This document shows, in pieces, positions 34,395 through 42,395 of a stretch of DNA of 46,113 nucleotides. Within the stretch, counting starts at the first letter, position 1. Every line of letters begins with the position of its first letter. The stretch comes from Clostridia bacterium. Its GTDB lineage: Bacteria > Bacillota > Clostridia > Lachnospirales > CAG-274. A model generated the notes under the pieces. It saw only the letters and a list, made by a program, of their open reading frames with translations, was not told the origin of the DNA and did no database searches. Made by a program: the position numbers and the translations under genes. The stretch covers positions 1 through 46,113 of the forward strand of contig JAUNGN010000020.1 in assembly GCA_030524425.1 (NCBI GenBank), given 5' to 3'.

Positions 34395-36209
34395 TCACCA
34401 TGTAGCATCAGGCCTTTTTACCGATATGCCAAGGGCATTACAAACTAAGTAAAACATTACATCATACCCATTATCGTTGGGATGTAAACCATCTGAGCAT
34501 AAAAGACTGTCAATGGTAATATTTCTTGTTTCGCAGTATTCAGTAAAAAGCTTATACAGCGGGATATATTCTATATTATTATCGTTTGAAAATTTCATCA
34601 TTACATTATCAATATCTTCGCAATGAAATACTTTATTTTCTGAACCGTCATTTTCCACACTTGTAGGTATACAGCTTATAAAAATTGTTGATATATTTCG
34701 TGTACTGCAATAATCTAAAATTGTCTGGAGATTATTATATAGGTTATTAAGGGATAATCCTGATTCAGACCTTCTGTCGTTTAATCCAATCATACAGATA
34801 AGAATATTGTCCGAATCACTTACTATATTTGAAATATTGTCTGCTATTCTCTTGCTTGTGGAACCGCTTATACCATAGTTTTTTACACTGCAGTTAAATT
34901 TAGAGTGAAAATAATCTCTTAAACTATTAGCCCAGCAATGACCGTTTTCATTTACATAATAGCTTCCGAATATAATTTCTCCGTCCGCTGAATAACCCGT
35001 TCCGCCTTGACCTGCCGTTGTGCTGTCTCCCGTTAATTTAATGTTTACGGTTTCATCGCTTAACACAAGCTGTGACATAATATTTTGAATTTTTTTAGAA
35101 AATGAGTTTTTTACATTGTCTATATTTTCTGCATTTTCTGCTATCTTGGAAGTAATTTCTTCCGCTAAGTCTGTTACCACTATATATGCAAGGAACTTAT
35201 TTGAACTGTGGGCAGAAAATGCAACATATTTTGCATCTTCGGGAATATCTGTATTTATAGCACTTTCTTCCGTAACAGGATCTGTTATAGATAAACCTGA
35301 TATAAAATTCTTTGTACTTATTTCATTTTTTGAGTAAAAGGCAATGGCACAGCCTACATTTCTATAACTGTTAACAACACAAACAGATTTGGCACCGATA
35401 GGTATTTTATATAGTCTGCTGTACGTAAATGGATTAAGGGTTTCAGCAGCACCTTTTGAAGTTATATATCCTGCTTCTGTAAGGTTTTCATTTGTAATTG
35501 TTAAGCCAAGTGTGTTTTTTACATAATCAGCAGAGGAGGCAGCAGCAGACACACTTTGCTCAATATTTGCCTTAGCAGAGTCAATTAATGTATTTATGTC
35601 ATTTACACAATTGTCCTTTATGTTATTGACGGCTTCAATGCTGTTATTTTTTGTCTGCTCAATATTTTTTATGGCCGTATCTGCTGAAGCTTCGGCAGCA
35701 TTAAGTATGCTGTTGACATTGGCAATTTTGCCGTCGATGATTTGAACATTTTCATTAAGTTGGTTGTTTGCATCGTCAATATCATTTTTATATGTAGTAA
35801 TAAGCTCACTGCATTCAGTCCATTCCTTTTTTATACCCTCTGAAAGCTCCACAATGCTGCTGTATACGGACGGACTTGCAACAGTAGGTGCTATTCCGCT
35901 TTTTATGGGTTCACCAACTACCTTGACAGTTACACTGTTTGTAGGAATAAGATCTCCGCCTACAACGCATATATTAATAACACCTGAATCAGTCATAACC
36001 TCCCATGGTATACGGCAGCGGTTGTTTTCATCAAGTATTATTGATATTATTGTCTGCTCCTTTTCAAAATTTACTGTTATTGGTTTTATGTTATACCAGC
36101 TTATATCAAAGCTGAAATCAGCATAAAACTCATTTTTACTTGATGTAATTATCGTATTGTCATCAAGCCGTGTTAAATAGTTTCCTTTTACCTTAAATTT
36201 ATATTCCAA
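34395..36209 (-). CDS. Phage tail-fibre-like/SGNH esterase chimera
   Basis: 604 aa. Residues 1-120 (FDISWYN, ENNRCRIPWEVMT, INICVVGGDLIPTNSVTV) look like the N-terminal domain of Firmicutes phage baseplate/tail-fibre proteins. Residues 120-235 are helical and coiled-coil-like; 245-345 form a beta module with IPEDAKYVAFSA, also typical of tail fibres. The C-terminal 220 aa are an SGNH hydrolase (GDSTTAG with Ser396, GSTSKR, GLNDRR, DGLHPND). No signal peptide or membrane segment. TTG start, well supported by GGAGG 7 nt upstream and no nearby ATG. No other phage genes lie around it. The SGNH half is a paralogue of the adjacent gene. Confidence 0.82.
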   Translation of the reverse strand: MEYKFKVKGNYLTRLDDNTIITSSKNEFYADFSFDISWYNIKPITVNFEKEQTIISIILDENNRCRIPWEVMTDSGVINICVVGGDLIPTNSVTVKVVGEPIKSGIAPTVASPSVYSSIVELSEGIKKEWTECSELITTYKNDIDDANNQLNENVQIIDGKIANVNSILNAAEASADTAIKNIEQTKNNSIEAVNNIKDNCVNDINTLIDSAKANIEQSVSAAASSADYVKNTLGLTITNENLTEAGYITSKGAAETLNPFTYSRLYKIPIGAKSVCVVNSYRNVGCAIAFYSKNEISTKNFISGLSITDPVTEESAINTDIPEDAKYVAFSAHSSNKFLAYIVVTDLAEEITSKIAENAENIDNVKNSFSKKIQNIMSQLVLSDETVNIKLTGDSTTAGQGGTGYSADGEIIFGSYYVNENGHCWANSLRDYFHSKFNCSVKNYGISGSTSKRIADNISNIVSDSDNILICMIGLNDRRSESGLSLNNLYNNLQTILDYCSTRNISTIFISCIPTSVENDGSENKVFHCEDIDNVMMKFSNDNNIEYIPLYKLFTEYCETRNITIDSLLCSDGLHPNDNGYDVMFYLVCNALGISVKRPDATW

Positions 36210-36535
36210 AAATATTCCTCCTTTTTTATAAAATTATTCTATTTTTACCTTACGGGGAAATTATATCATGTTAATAGTGACAAAGTGTGACATTTATAAT
36301 ACTATTTATATTTGATGTTAACAAATCCGTTATTTTATCGTTAGGGGATATAGTTAAACTGTATTTATATTTAAGGGTTTACAGGCAATTTCAGATAATA
36401 TCACTTAATAGTATCAGGCATTTAAAATTTTTACCTGTTTTTTGTCTTATAGTGCTAGAAACATTAACATTATAATGCTATTGTTAAGTGGAAAACGAAA
36501 CTCTGCATTACTTATAATTTATAGGGAGGAATCAT
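36210..36535. other. 326-bp divergent intergenic region
   Basis: No gene seen. Left part carries the extended -10 promoter for the phage-like gene (36260-36268). The right part has a TATAAT at 36471-36476 that could be the -10 for the GT4 gene at 36536, but I see no good -35. The rest is unremarkable AT-rich sequence. Confidence 0.5.
36260..36268 (-). promoter_or_regulatory. Extended -10 promoter of the phage-like SGNH gene
   Basis: TGATATAAT on the minus strand is an extended -10 (TGnTATAAT), needing no strong -35. Transcription would start near 36253, about 44 nt before the TTG start. Confidence 0.5.
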
Positions 36536-37669
36536 ATGAGAATAGCTTATTTTACTGACACTTATTATCCTGAAATCAACGGTGTTACCAATACACTTTT
36601 ATGCCTGCATAAATACCTTGATGATAATAATATTGAGCATATATTCTTTACACCTCAGTATTCGGAAGAAAAATCAGGAGCTTACATTATGCGGTTCAAG
36701 GGCTTAAAGATTCCTTTTTATCCCAATAGCAGACTTGCCTTGCCTTATCATACAGTTGTTAAAAAGAAGATTCAGGAATTTCAGCTGGATATTATTCATA
36801 TTGTAACTGAGTTTACAATAGGTAACGAAGGAATTCGGATTGCAAGAGAAATGAACATACCTGTTGTCACTTCTTATCATACAAATATTGAACAATATTT
36901 GGAATATTTTCATGTAAAGCTATTGGAAAAACCCGTCAAAGCCTATTTTCATAAATTTCATAGCAATGCAGAAATAACATTTTGCCCCTCTATGCAAACA
37001 CTTTTGCATCTTAAAACTCAGGGATATTATAATCTTGATATATGGAGCAGAGGTGTAGATAATACATTGTATTCTCCTTTAAAAAGAAAAAACAGATGGA
37101 GAAAGCAATTCGGCACTGATAAATTTATTTGTCTTTATGTTGGCAGACTTTCCTATGAAAAAGGTCTTGATGTTTATATTGAAGCTATAAAGAAGATTAA
37201 TAAAAATTACGGCTGTGAAATCGTATTTGTATTTGCAGGTGATGGTCCTTATAGAAATACGCTTGAAAGCTTTGAGGCAGATAATGTTAAACTGACAGGC
37301 TTCATAAGGGGTGAAATGTTGGCTGAGCTTTATGCTGATTCGGATTTATTTGTTTTTCCTTCAGGAACTGAAACCTTTGGCAATGTATTATTAGAGGCTA
37401 TGGCAAGCGGTATACCTGCTATATGTACAAATTCAGGCGGTGTAACAGATTTTGCTGTTAATAATAAAAATACCATTATGGTACCTTTCAGAGACAGTAA
37501 TGCCTTAGCAGATGCTATTGTCAGAATAAAGGAAAATTCGTTATTACAGGAAAAAATTGCAGCAGGCGGATTGAAAACTGCAAGGGAGAGAAGCTGGAAC
37601 TTAATTATGAATGGATTAATTAATTCCTATGCTCAGATACTTGAGCAATATGCAGAAAAACGTGCATAA
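36536..37669 (+). CDS. GT4 glycosyltransferase, alpha-mannosyltransferase-like
   Basis: 377 aa, GT-B fold. FTDTYYPEINGVTNTLLCLH, TSYHTNIEQY, YVGRLSYEKGLDVYIEA and the donor-site SGTETFGNVLLEAMASGIPAIC are the pattern of MgtA/PimB/SQD2-like GT4 enzymes, which usually use GDP-mannose, UDP-glucose or related donors on lipid acceptors. SD GGGAGG. It stands alone, outside the cluster, so a glycolipid or lipoteichoic-type role is as likely as polymer synthesis. Confidence 0.87.
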   Translation: MRIAYFTDTYYPEINGVTNTLLCLHKYLDDNNIEHIFFTPQYSEEKSGAYIMRFKGLKIPFYPNSRLALPYHTVVKKKIQEFQLDIIHIVTEFTIGNEGIRIAREMNIPVVTSYHTNIEQYLEYFHVKLLEKPVKAYFHKFHSNAEITFCPSMQTLLHLKTQGYYNLDIWSRGVDNTLYSPLKRKNRWRKQFGTDKFICLYVGRLSYEKGLDVYIEAIKKINKNYGCEIVFVFAGDGPYRNTLESFEADNVKLTGFIRGEMLAELYADSDLFVFPSGTETFGNVLLEAMASGIPAICTNSGGVTDFAVNNKNTIMVPFRDSNALADAIVRIKENSLLQEKIAAGGLKTARERSWNLIMNGLINSYAQILEQYAEKRA

Positions 37670-38144
37670 TTAAAACATTGTTTTTATTAGACAGTGATGT
37701 TTTATCAGGGGGTAAAGAATGTTATGATAAAAATATTTTACATTAAAGGCAAGATGCTATTACTATACATAAATATTTAAATTTATAATAACCCGCGGTA
37801 ATTAATATAAATTTCATAGTTAGGAGTGTAATAAACAAATTATATTTACAGCTTTATTAAATCAAACGTAAAGTTTTGTCGCTTTTTGTATAAAAATTGG
37901 GCTTGTATAATACATAAAAGTATGCTAAAATTTTTTAAAAATAACATACAAAAAAGTCCACTTAATTTAATTAAATTTTTAAGGCTTGTAATTGTTTTGT
38001 AAGCTTTTTGTAATTAATATAATAAAAATGTTATTTTTTTGTAATATTTATATTGAAAAATTCTTTTGTTCTTGGTATAATCTCATACATATAGGTAATG
38101 TAACATTGGAGATATTCCTTTAAGAACGAAAGAAGGTGAGTTGC
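37670..38144. other. 475-bp intergenic region with promoter
   Basis: AT-rich, no gene seen. It holds the promoter at 38053-38081. A TATAAT at 37907 lacks a good -35. No clear terminator follows the GT4 gene; a 7-bp AAAACAT/ATGTTTT dyad just after its stop has no U-run. Confidence 0.6.
38053..38081 (+). promoter_or_regulatory. Promoter of the two-TM protein
   Basis: TTGAAA (38053-38058), 17-bp spacer, TATAAT (38076-38081); transcription would start near 38088, about 57 nt before the ATG. Confidence 0.7.
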
Positions 38145-38603
38145 ATGAACAATGATGACGGCGGCGGGGCAAGAGAAACGTCTAAACTAAAGTTTTCGTT
38201 AAACTCATTAATAAAGAAGTTTCCAACTATAGTTGTAATTTTATATATTGTATTTGAATTTATTCTTAGCCTGTTTGCAGGAACTAATTCAATAGTATTT
38301 AAGATTAGTTTAATTTTAGGAATTATTATATTTTTGTGGCTGTTAAGTCCTGTAATTTGCTGGTGTGTTAACAGGATTTGTTCATCTTATGATTATAAAC
38401 AAGATAAGAATATTGAAAAAGTAATAGAGGAACAAAAAACAATGAGATTAGAAGCAGTATTAAAGTATACCGGTAATACAAATGACAGCTTACCTCCGGA
38501 AGGTGAGCCTCCTCCGGTTACAGAGGTTGAAACGTTTGAAAACATTGAGTCTAATAATGTTGTGAATATAAATGATTTAAGAAAACGAAGAAATATGAAA
38601 TAA
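38145..38603 (+). CDS. Unrecognised two-TM protein
   Basis: 152 aa. N-terminal 25 residues are polar and Gly/Asp-rich (MNNDDGGGARETSK), followed by two membrane segments (about 29-48 and 51-75) and a cytoplasmic or external tail rich in acidic residues and proline (PPEGEPPPVTEVE), ending RKRRNMK. No recognised family. ATG 38145 has AAGGTGA before it; an in-frame GTG at 38136 overlaps this SD. It has its own good promoter. Confidence 0.6.
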   Translation: MNNDDGGGARETSKLKFSLNSLIKKFPTIVVILYIVFEFILSLFAGTNSIVFKISLILGIIIFLWLLSPVICWCVNRICSSYDYKQDKNIEKVIEEQKTMRLEAVLKYTGNTNDSLPPEGEPPPVTEVETFENIESNNVVNINDLRKRRNMK

Positions 38604-38688
38604 ATACAATGATAGGATTACTCCTGCTCTTATGATTATTTAGACTATAAGAGGAAAACTATCATAGTGAAATTATAAGGAGATACAA

Positions 38689-38718
38689 ATGAATTTAGGT
38701 CAAATAGGAGATAATTAA
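38689..38718 (+). CDS. Possible 9-codon leader peptide
   Basis: AAGGAG at 38678-38682 is followed by ATG 38689 and nine codons encoding MNLGQIGDN, with stop TAA overlapping the first base pairs of the terminator stem. The layout recalls leader-peptide attenuation, but no downstream gene on the same strand would be controlled. It could also be a chance start or the remnant of a lost gene. Confidence 0.2.
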   Translation: MNLGQIGDN

Positions 38719-38763
38719 TAACCATATCTTTCTTTATGGAGCAGGATATGGTTATTTTTTTTT
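38717..38763 (+). terminator. Intrinsic terminator
   Basis: AATAACCATATC (38717-38728) pairs with GATATGGTTATT (38745-38756), 16-nt loop, then seven or more T residues. Confidence 0.8.
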
Positions 38764-38820
38764 GCCTGAAATTAGGGTTAATATAATTTTTTATATGTTT
38801 ATGTTTGCACAAAGACAGAA

Positions 38821-39147
38821 TTATTTTGTATTTGTTTTTTCTTTATATGCAGCTCCCCATTCAAACATTGAATCCAATACAGGTTTAAGGCTATAACCTG
38901 TTTCTGTAAGTGTATATTCAACTTTTGGAGGAACTTCAGGATATACCTTTCTTGATAAAAGTCCGTCTTCTTCCATAGAACGTAAATTCGATGTAAGTAC
39001 TTTTTGGGATATAGAGCCTATGGACTTTTTTAACTCACCAAAGCGCTTTGTACCTCCTAAAAGGTCACGAAGTATCAGAACTTTCCAGCGGTCAGATATA
39101 AGCATAAGAGTTGTTTCAACAGGGCATTCAGGCAATTCCTTTTTCAT
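38821..39147 (-). CDS. HxlR-family transcriptional regulator
   Basis: 108 aa winged-helix protein: CPVETTLMLISDRWKVLILRDLL, TKRFGELKKSIGSISQKVLTSNLRSMEEDGLLSR and the wing segment PPKVEYTLTETG define the HxlR family, with a conserved N-terminal Cys (residue 8) that in some relatives senses electrophiles or redox stress. AAGGAG before the ATG. It is divergent from the MBL-like gene at 39519, the usual target geometry. Inverted repeats in the shared spacer are candidate operators. Confidence 0.9.
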   Translation of the reverse strand: MKKELPECPVETTLMLISDRWKVLILRDLLGGTKRFGELKKSIGSISQKVLTSNLRSMEEDGLLSRKVYPEVPPKVEYTLTETGYSLKPVLDSMFEWGAAYKEKTNTK

Positions 39148-39192
39148 ATTTTTACTCCTTTATATTATTACTATATACCGGTACTTATGTAT

Positions 39193-39221
39193 AGTATATA
39201 ATCCATAGAATTAATTGTCAA
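39193..39221 (-). promoter_or_regulatory. hxlR promoter
   Basis: Minus-strand TTGACA (39221-39216), 17-bp spacer, TATACT (39198-39193). The dyad GTTACC-N4-GGTAAC lies just upstream of the -35 and the palindrome TACCGGTA near the start site; both could mediate autoregulation. Confidence 0.65.
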
Positions 39222-39224
39222 GCA

Positions 39225-39240
39225 GTTACCAAAGGGTAAC
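39225..39240. promoter_or_regulatory. Inverted repeat, candidate HxlR operator
   Basis: GTTACC-AAAG-GGTAAC, exact 6-bp arms, adjoining the hxlR -35. Confidence 0.45.
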
Positions 39241-39417
39241 CGGGAGATTAAAGGATTACTGCTTACATTATATTATGATGTTTAAAGTATGATAAAAAAT
39301 TATTGAGAAAAATTTTAGTATATAATTTTCTCTCAAATACAATAATTACTTAAATGTTTCCCTTCAGTAACTTTCAATAGTTTCCAATAAGTAACTATAT
39401 TACAAAAAAGTGCTTAC

Positions 39418-39446
39418 TTTACAATAGAAACTTTTGGTATTATACT
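39418..39446 (+). promoter_or_regulatory. Promoter of the MBL-fold-like gene
   Basis: TTTACA (39418-39423), 17-bp spacer, TATACT (39441-39446). The upstream AAGTAA/TTACTT dyad overlaps the -35, so a regulator bound there would block RNA polymerase. Confidence 0.6.
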
Positions 39447-39518
39447 TTGGTCATAAGGTAAGAATAAACAAAATATTCAAACCTTAAATAAAGATAGTTT
39501 ATTAAGGAGGAAAATACT

Positions 39519-40316
39519 ATGAGCAAAAACAAGTTTCAAAAAATTACACTTAACAAGGGAGAAATGAATGTATATGATTTTGGAAATATTAGGCTTCATG
39601 CATATAAAACAAATGATTTTATTGATGATGAAGTATTTATTTTAGAGAAAAGCGGTAAAGCTGTTATAATTGAATCCCCTTGTTTCTTTGATAATAATAA
39701 GGAGCTTGAGGAATATATTAATGAGTTAGGTATTACGGTTGAAGGTATGCTTATAGCTTATCATGGTGCAGGTGCTGAATTTATGTCTGAGGTACCTAAA
39801 TATGCAACAAAGAATGCTGTCGAATATTCTGAAAATGGAGGAGGAAAAGTGCTTATTGAACAGTTTACAAGTACTTTTGGTGAAATTTTTGATAATTCTG
39901 TTCACAAAATTACCAATATTCTGACGGAGGGAAAAAATACAATTGGAGGTATTGATTTTGTAATTACTCAGACTTCCGATGCCTTTGATATTGAAGTACC
40001 TGAAATAAATGCAGTATATACGCATATGCTTGGTCATGATTGCCATTCAATTGTAGCGGGAGTAAATCATGCAGATGCAATTATTGCACAGCTTAAGGGT
40101 TATATTAAAAGAGGTTATGACTTGATTCTTACATCTCATTATACACCTGAGAATCTAAAGGATACGGAAACTAAAATTACATACATTGAGGATTTGAAAA
40201 ATATTGCTGAAAACTGCAGCAGTGCTGAAGAATTTAAGGATGAGGTTAATAAAAAGTACAGCAATTATTCAGGAGAAAATTATCTTGATATGACGGCAGG
40301 ATTTTTCTTTAAATAG
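39519..40316 (+). CDS. Degenerate metallo-beta-lactamase-fold-like protein
   Basis: 265 aa, soluble. The layout suggests an MBL fold: beta strands with VFILEKSGKAVIIESPCF, then IAYHGAGAEFM where the HxHxDH metal motif would be expected, GHDCHSIVAG, and LILTSHYTPE near the end. Most metal ligands are replaced, so hydrolase activity is doubtful. Strong SD AAGGAGG. Divergent from hxlR, which probably controls it. The family assignment is moderate; it could be another alpha/beta fold. Confidence 0.5.
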   Translation: MSKNKFQKITLNKGEMNVYDFGNIRLHAYKTNDFIDDEVFILEKSGKAVIIESPCFFDNNKELEEYINELGITVEGMLIAYHGAGAEFMSEVPKYATKNAVEYSENGGGKVLIEQFTSTFGEIFDNSVHKITNILTEGKNTIGGIDFVITQTSDAFDIEVPEINAVYTHMLGHDCHSIVAGVNHADAIIAQLKGYIKRGYDLILTSHYTPENLKDTETKITYIEDLKNIAENCSSAEEFKDEVNKKYSNYSGENYLDMTAGFFFK

Positions 40317-40361
40317 TTGAAATAGGCAATAAAGAGTTGTAAAAAAGATAAAATAGGGAAG

Positions 40362-40393
40362 AAAATAAGGCTGTCAGAGGCAGCCTTATTTTT
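40362..40393 (+). terminator. Intrinsic terminator
   Basis: AAAATAAGGCTG (40362-40373) / CAGCCTTATTTT (40381-40392), 7-nt loop, short T-tail; ends the MBL-like gene. Confidence 0.8.
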
Positions 40394-40476
40394 ATGTAAA
40401 TGTTAAGTAACAATATATTAAATGTTTTGTTAATGTATATTAGTATTAAAAAAAATATATAAAATAATAAAATATA

Positions 40477-40505
40477 TTGTAATTTATAATAAATAGTAGT
40501 ATAAT
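40477..40505 (+). promoter_or_regulatory. Promoter of the secreted-protein/RHS operon
   Basis: TTGTAA (40477-40482), 17-bp spacer, TATAAT (40500-40505). Start would be near 40512. The leader holds two copies of the palindrome ATGCAT (40537-40542, 40554-40559) able to pair across an 11-nt loop. Confidence 0.6.
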
Positions 40506-40577
40506 TTTTTATATATAAAATAATTGTTACAAAAAAATGCATCAAAAGTATTTATGCATAATAATTAGGAGGGGCAA

Positions 40578-42380
40578 ATGAAAAAATTATTATTTGTATT
40601 TATGGCAATTTTTATGGTTTTAACGGGCGGTGCTGTGGTAAAGGCTGATATTGCATCTGAAAGGTCATGGTATTTTAAAGATGAGGAATTTTCAGAATTG
40701 CATTATGGTACTATTACTTCTGCAGTAACTGTAAATGGTTTAACAATAGGAAACGGTTCAGAGGTTAATGAGAGTAAAGGTCCTGTGAAGGTATTTTACT
40801 TTAATAAGTCTATATATACAATGGCTAATGGCAGTATTAGCAGCGGATTTATTAAATTTTCTGTCAGCGGTGATACGGATATACATATTTTAGGTGTGTC
40901 AAAGTCTAATACCCATGACAGAATACTTAATATATACACAACTGCAGACGGCGTTTTGGGCAATGTGACAATTACTCCAAAGACTGAAGATTATGTATAT
41001 AAGTACAGAGGAAAAGCCGGTGATGTGTATTTATATACATCAGGAAACGGTGTAAGAATATATGGCATAACAGCAAAAAGCTACAGTGCTGATTTAGGTG
41101 AATATGCACCTCTTGGTGAAAACCAAAAGAAAGTATGGGATATAGAAAATTATGAAAAGTATACGGGAAATATAACTCAAAATTTGAATCTTGATGGTAT
41201 GGAGATAAAGGCAACAGAAGCTTATCCTGTAAAAATTGAAGAAAATACAAATAATTATGCTTCAAGTGGTTATCATAAGTACAGATACCTTAATTTAGTC
41301 GGCGTTCCGAAAGGGGATAACAGACAGATTAGTTTTGCAGTAAATAAAAATTCAGATGTATATATAACGGCAAGATCTTCAGATGGAGAATCAGCAAGAA
41401 ATCTGGTTATATGGAATCAGTATTACGGTACTCCCAAAACTAGTATTGATAAGGATACCATTAGTGTAGATAATAGCATTAAAACATATAAAATTAGTTA
41501 TTATGGTGACGGCGAGATATTTAATATATGTTCTCAGGATTCGGGAATAAAAATATTTAAAATTTCTGTAGTTCCGAGATTAAATAAGGTTATTGATTAT
41601 AAAAAATGGGATATAAACAGTAACAGCGGTTTTACCACGGGAAGTTATGCAGACCGTACAACAGACGGATTAAATATAATAAATGCTGCTGTAGAAAACA
41701 GTACTGCTACAGGAAATCAGAAGGCAATTCATATGCTAAGCGGAATTTATGGAAGTAAAAGTAAAATTAAATTTAATATATCAGACAGTTCACAATCAAG
41801 AGGGGCAGCAATTAAGAGAACAATAACCATAAAAGCAAAATCAGCTTATGATGACAAAATGAAGCTTGTACTTATAAGTTCAGATGACTATATTATAGGA
41901 AGTACGGATTTAACGACTGAAATTGCGGAATATAAATTCGACTATACGGGTACATATGACAGCATATATGTATACTGCTATTGTTTGGGAAATATGAGCA
42001 GTAAGGGTGCATATATATACAGCATTGATAACGGAAAAAAAGCGGCAGATTGTCCTGAAGACAGTAAAAGGACAATATCTGTGACAAAGGGACAGAAATA
42101 TCAGTATTATTTTACGGCGGGCAATATTGATGCAGATGCTTTTACTTATAAAATAAGTTATAACAAGGATGCACTGACTCCAAAATATATAGGCTACGGT
42201 GACGGTACAGACAGCTACAGTACAGATGGTATAAATATAATCAAAAATGCAAATGGTGAAATAATATATACCATTGAAAATACAAACAGTAACTGGAGCG
42301 GTGTAACGGTTTCGGTAATATTTGAAGCAAAATCAAGCGGTAATACAACTATAGGGTATATAGCAGAGCCCATATTATAA
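40578..42380 (+). CDS. Secreted protein with three beta-sandwich-like repeats
   Basis: 600 aa. Signal peptide (MKKLLFVFMAIFMVLTGGAVVKA). Three repeats start SWYFKDEEF (about 30), KVWDIENYEKYTGN (about 185) and KKWDINSNSGFTTG (about 340), each about 150 aa. They have the same plan as the IWNFNDSAF module of the beta-helix protein at 167-2398 (aromatic-D/N-start, DGL middle, carbohydrate-binding-module-like strand pattern). The last 100 aa (KYQYYFTAGNIDADAFTYKISYNKDAL, VIFEAKSSGNTTI) resemble a cohesin-type beta-sandwich. No enzyme motif seen. It may be an adhesive or scaffold protein. SD AGGAGGGG. The RHS gene follows after 15 nt. Confidence 0.72.
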   Translation: MKKLLFVFMAIFMVLTGGAVVKADIASERSWYFKDEEFSELHYGTITSAVTVNGLTIGNGSEVNESKGPVKVFYFNKSIYTMANGSISSGFIKFSVSGDTDIHILGVSKSNTHDRILNIYTTADGVLGNVTITPKTEDYVYKYRGKAGDVYLYTSGNGVRIYGITAKSYSADLGEYAPLGENQKKVWDIENYEKYTGNITQNLNLDGMEIKATEAYPVKIEENTNNYASSGYHKYRYLNLVGVPKGDNRQISFAVNKNSDVYITARSSDGESARNLVIWNQYYGTPKTSIDKDTISVDNSIKTYKISYYGDGEIFNICSQDSGIKIFKISVVPRLNKVIDYKKWDINSNSGFTTGSYADRTTDGLNIINAAVENSTATGNQKAIHMLSGIYGSKSKIKFNISDSSQSRGAAIKRTITIKAKSAYDDKMKLVLISSDDYIIGSTDLTTEIAEYKFDYTGTYDSIYVYCYCLGNMSSKGAYIYSIDNGKKAADCPEDSKRTISVTKGQKYQYYFTAGNIDADAFTYKISYNKDALTPKYIGYGDGTDSYSTDGINIIKNANGEIIYTIENTNSNWSGVTVSVIFEAKSSGNTTIGYIAEPIL

Positions 42381-42395
42381 AGAGGAGTGATACAA

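Larger units (their letters stand above)
38609..38763 (+). ncRNA. Possible structured RNA between the two-TM gene and hxlR
   Basis: Nested dyads ATGATAG (38609-38615) / CTATCAT (38659-38665) and CTCTTAT (38627-38633) / ATAAGAG (38647-38653) form a plausible two-part stem. Further right, TCCTGCTC (38622-38629) is exactly complementary to GAGCAGGA (38739-38746) in the loop and stem of the terminator, offering an alternative fold. The region ends in an intrinsic terminator. It may be the 3' UTR of the preceding gene or a small regulatory RNA; no promoter of its own was found. Confidence 0.35.
39148..39518. other. 371-bp divergent regulatory region
   Basis: No gene. It contains the hxlR promoter (39193-39221, minus), the promoter of the MBL-like gene (39418-39446, plus) and dyads TACCGGTA (39176-39183), GTTACC-N4-GGTAAC (39225-39240) and AAGTAA...TTACTT (about 39389-39420). 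Confidence 0.7.

Noticed and set aside
35764..36126. 120-codon open frame antisense to the phage-like SGNH gene
   Set aside because: No ribosome binding site and no recognisable motifs; it mirrors the coiled-coil coding region.
37907..37912. TATAAT as a promoter in the 475-bp gap
   Set aside because: No acceptable -35 at 16-18 bp, and a much better promoter lies at 38053-38081.
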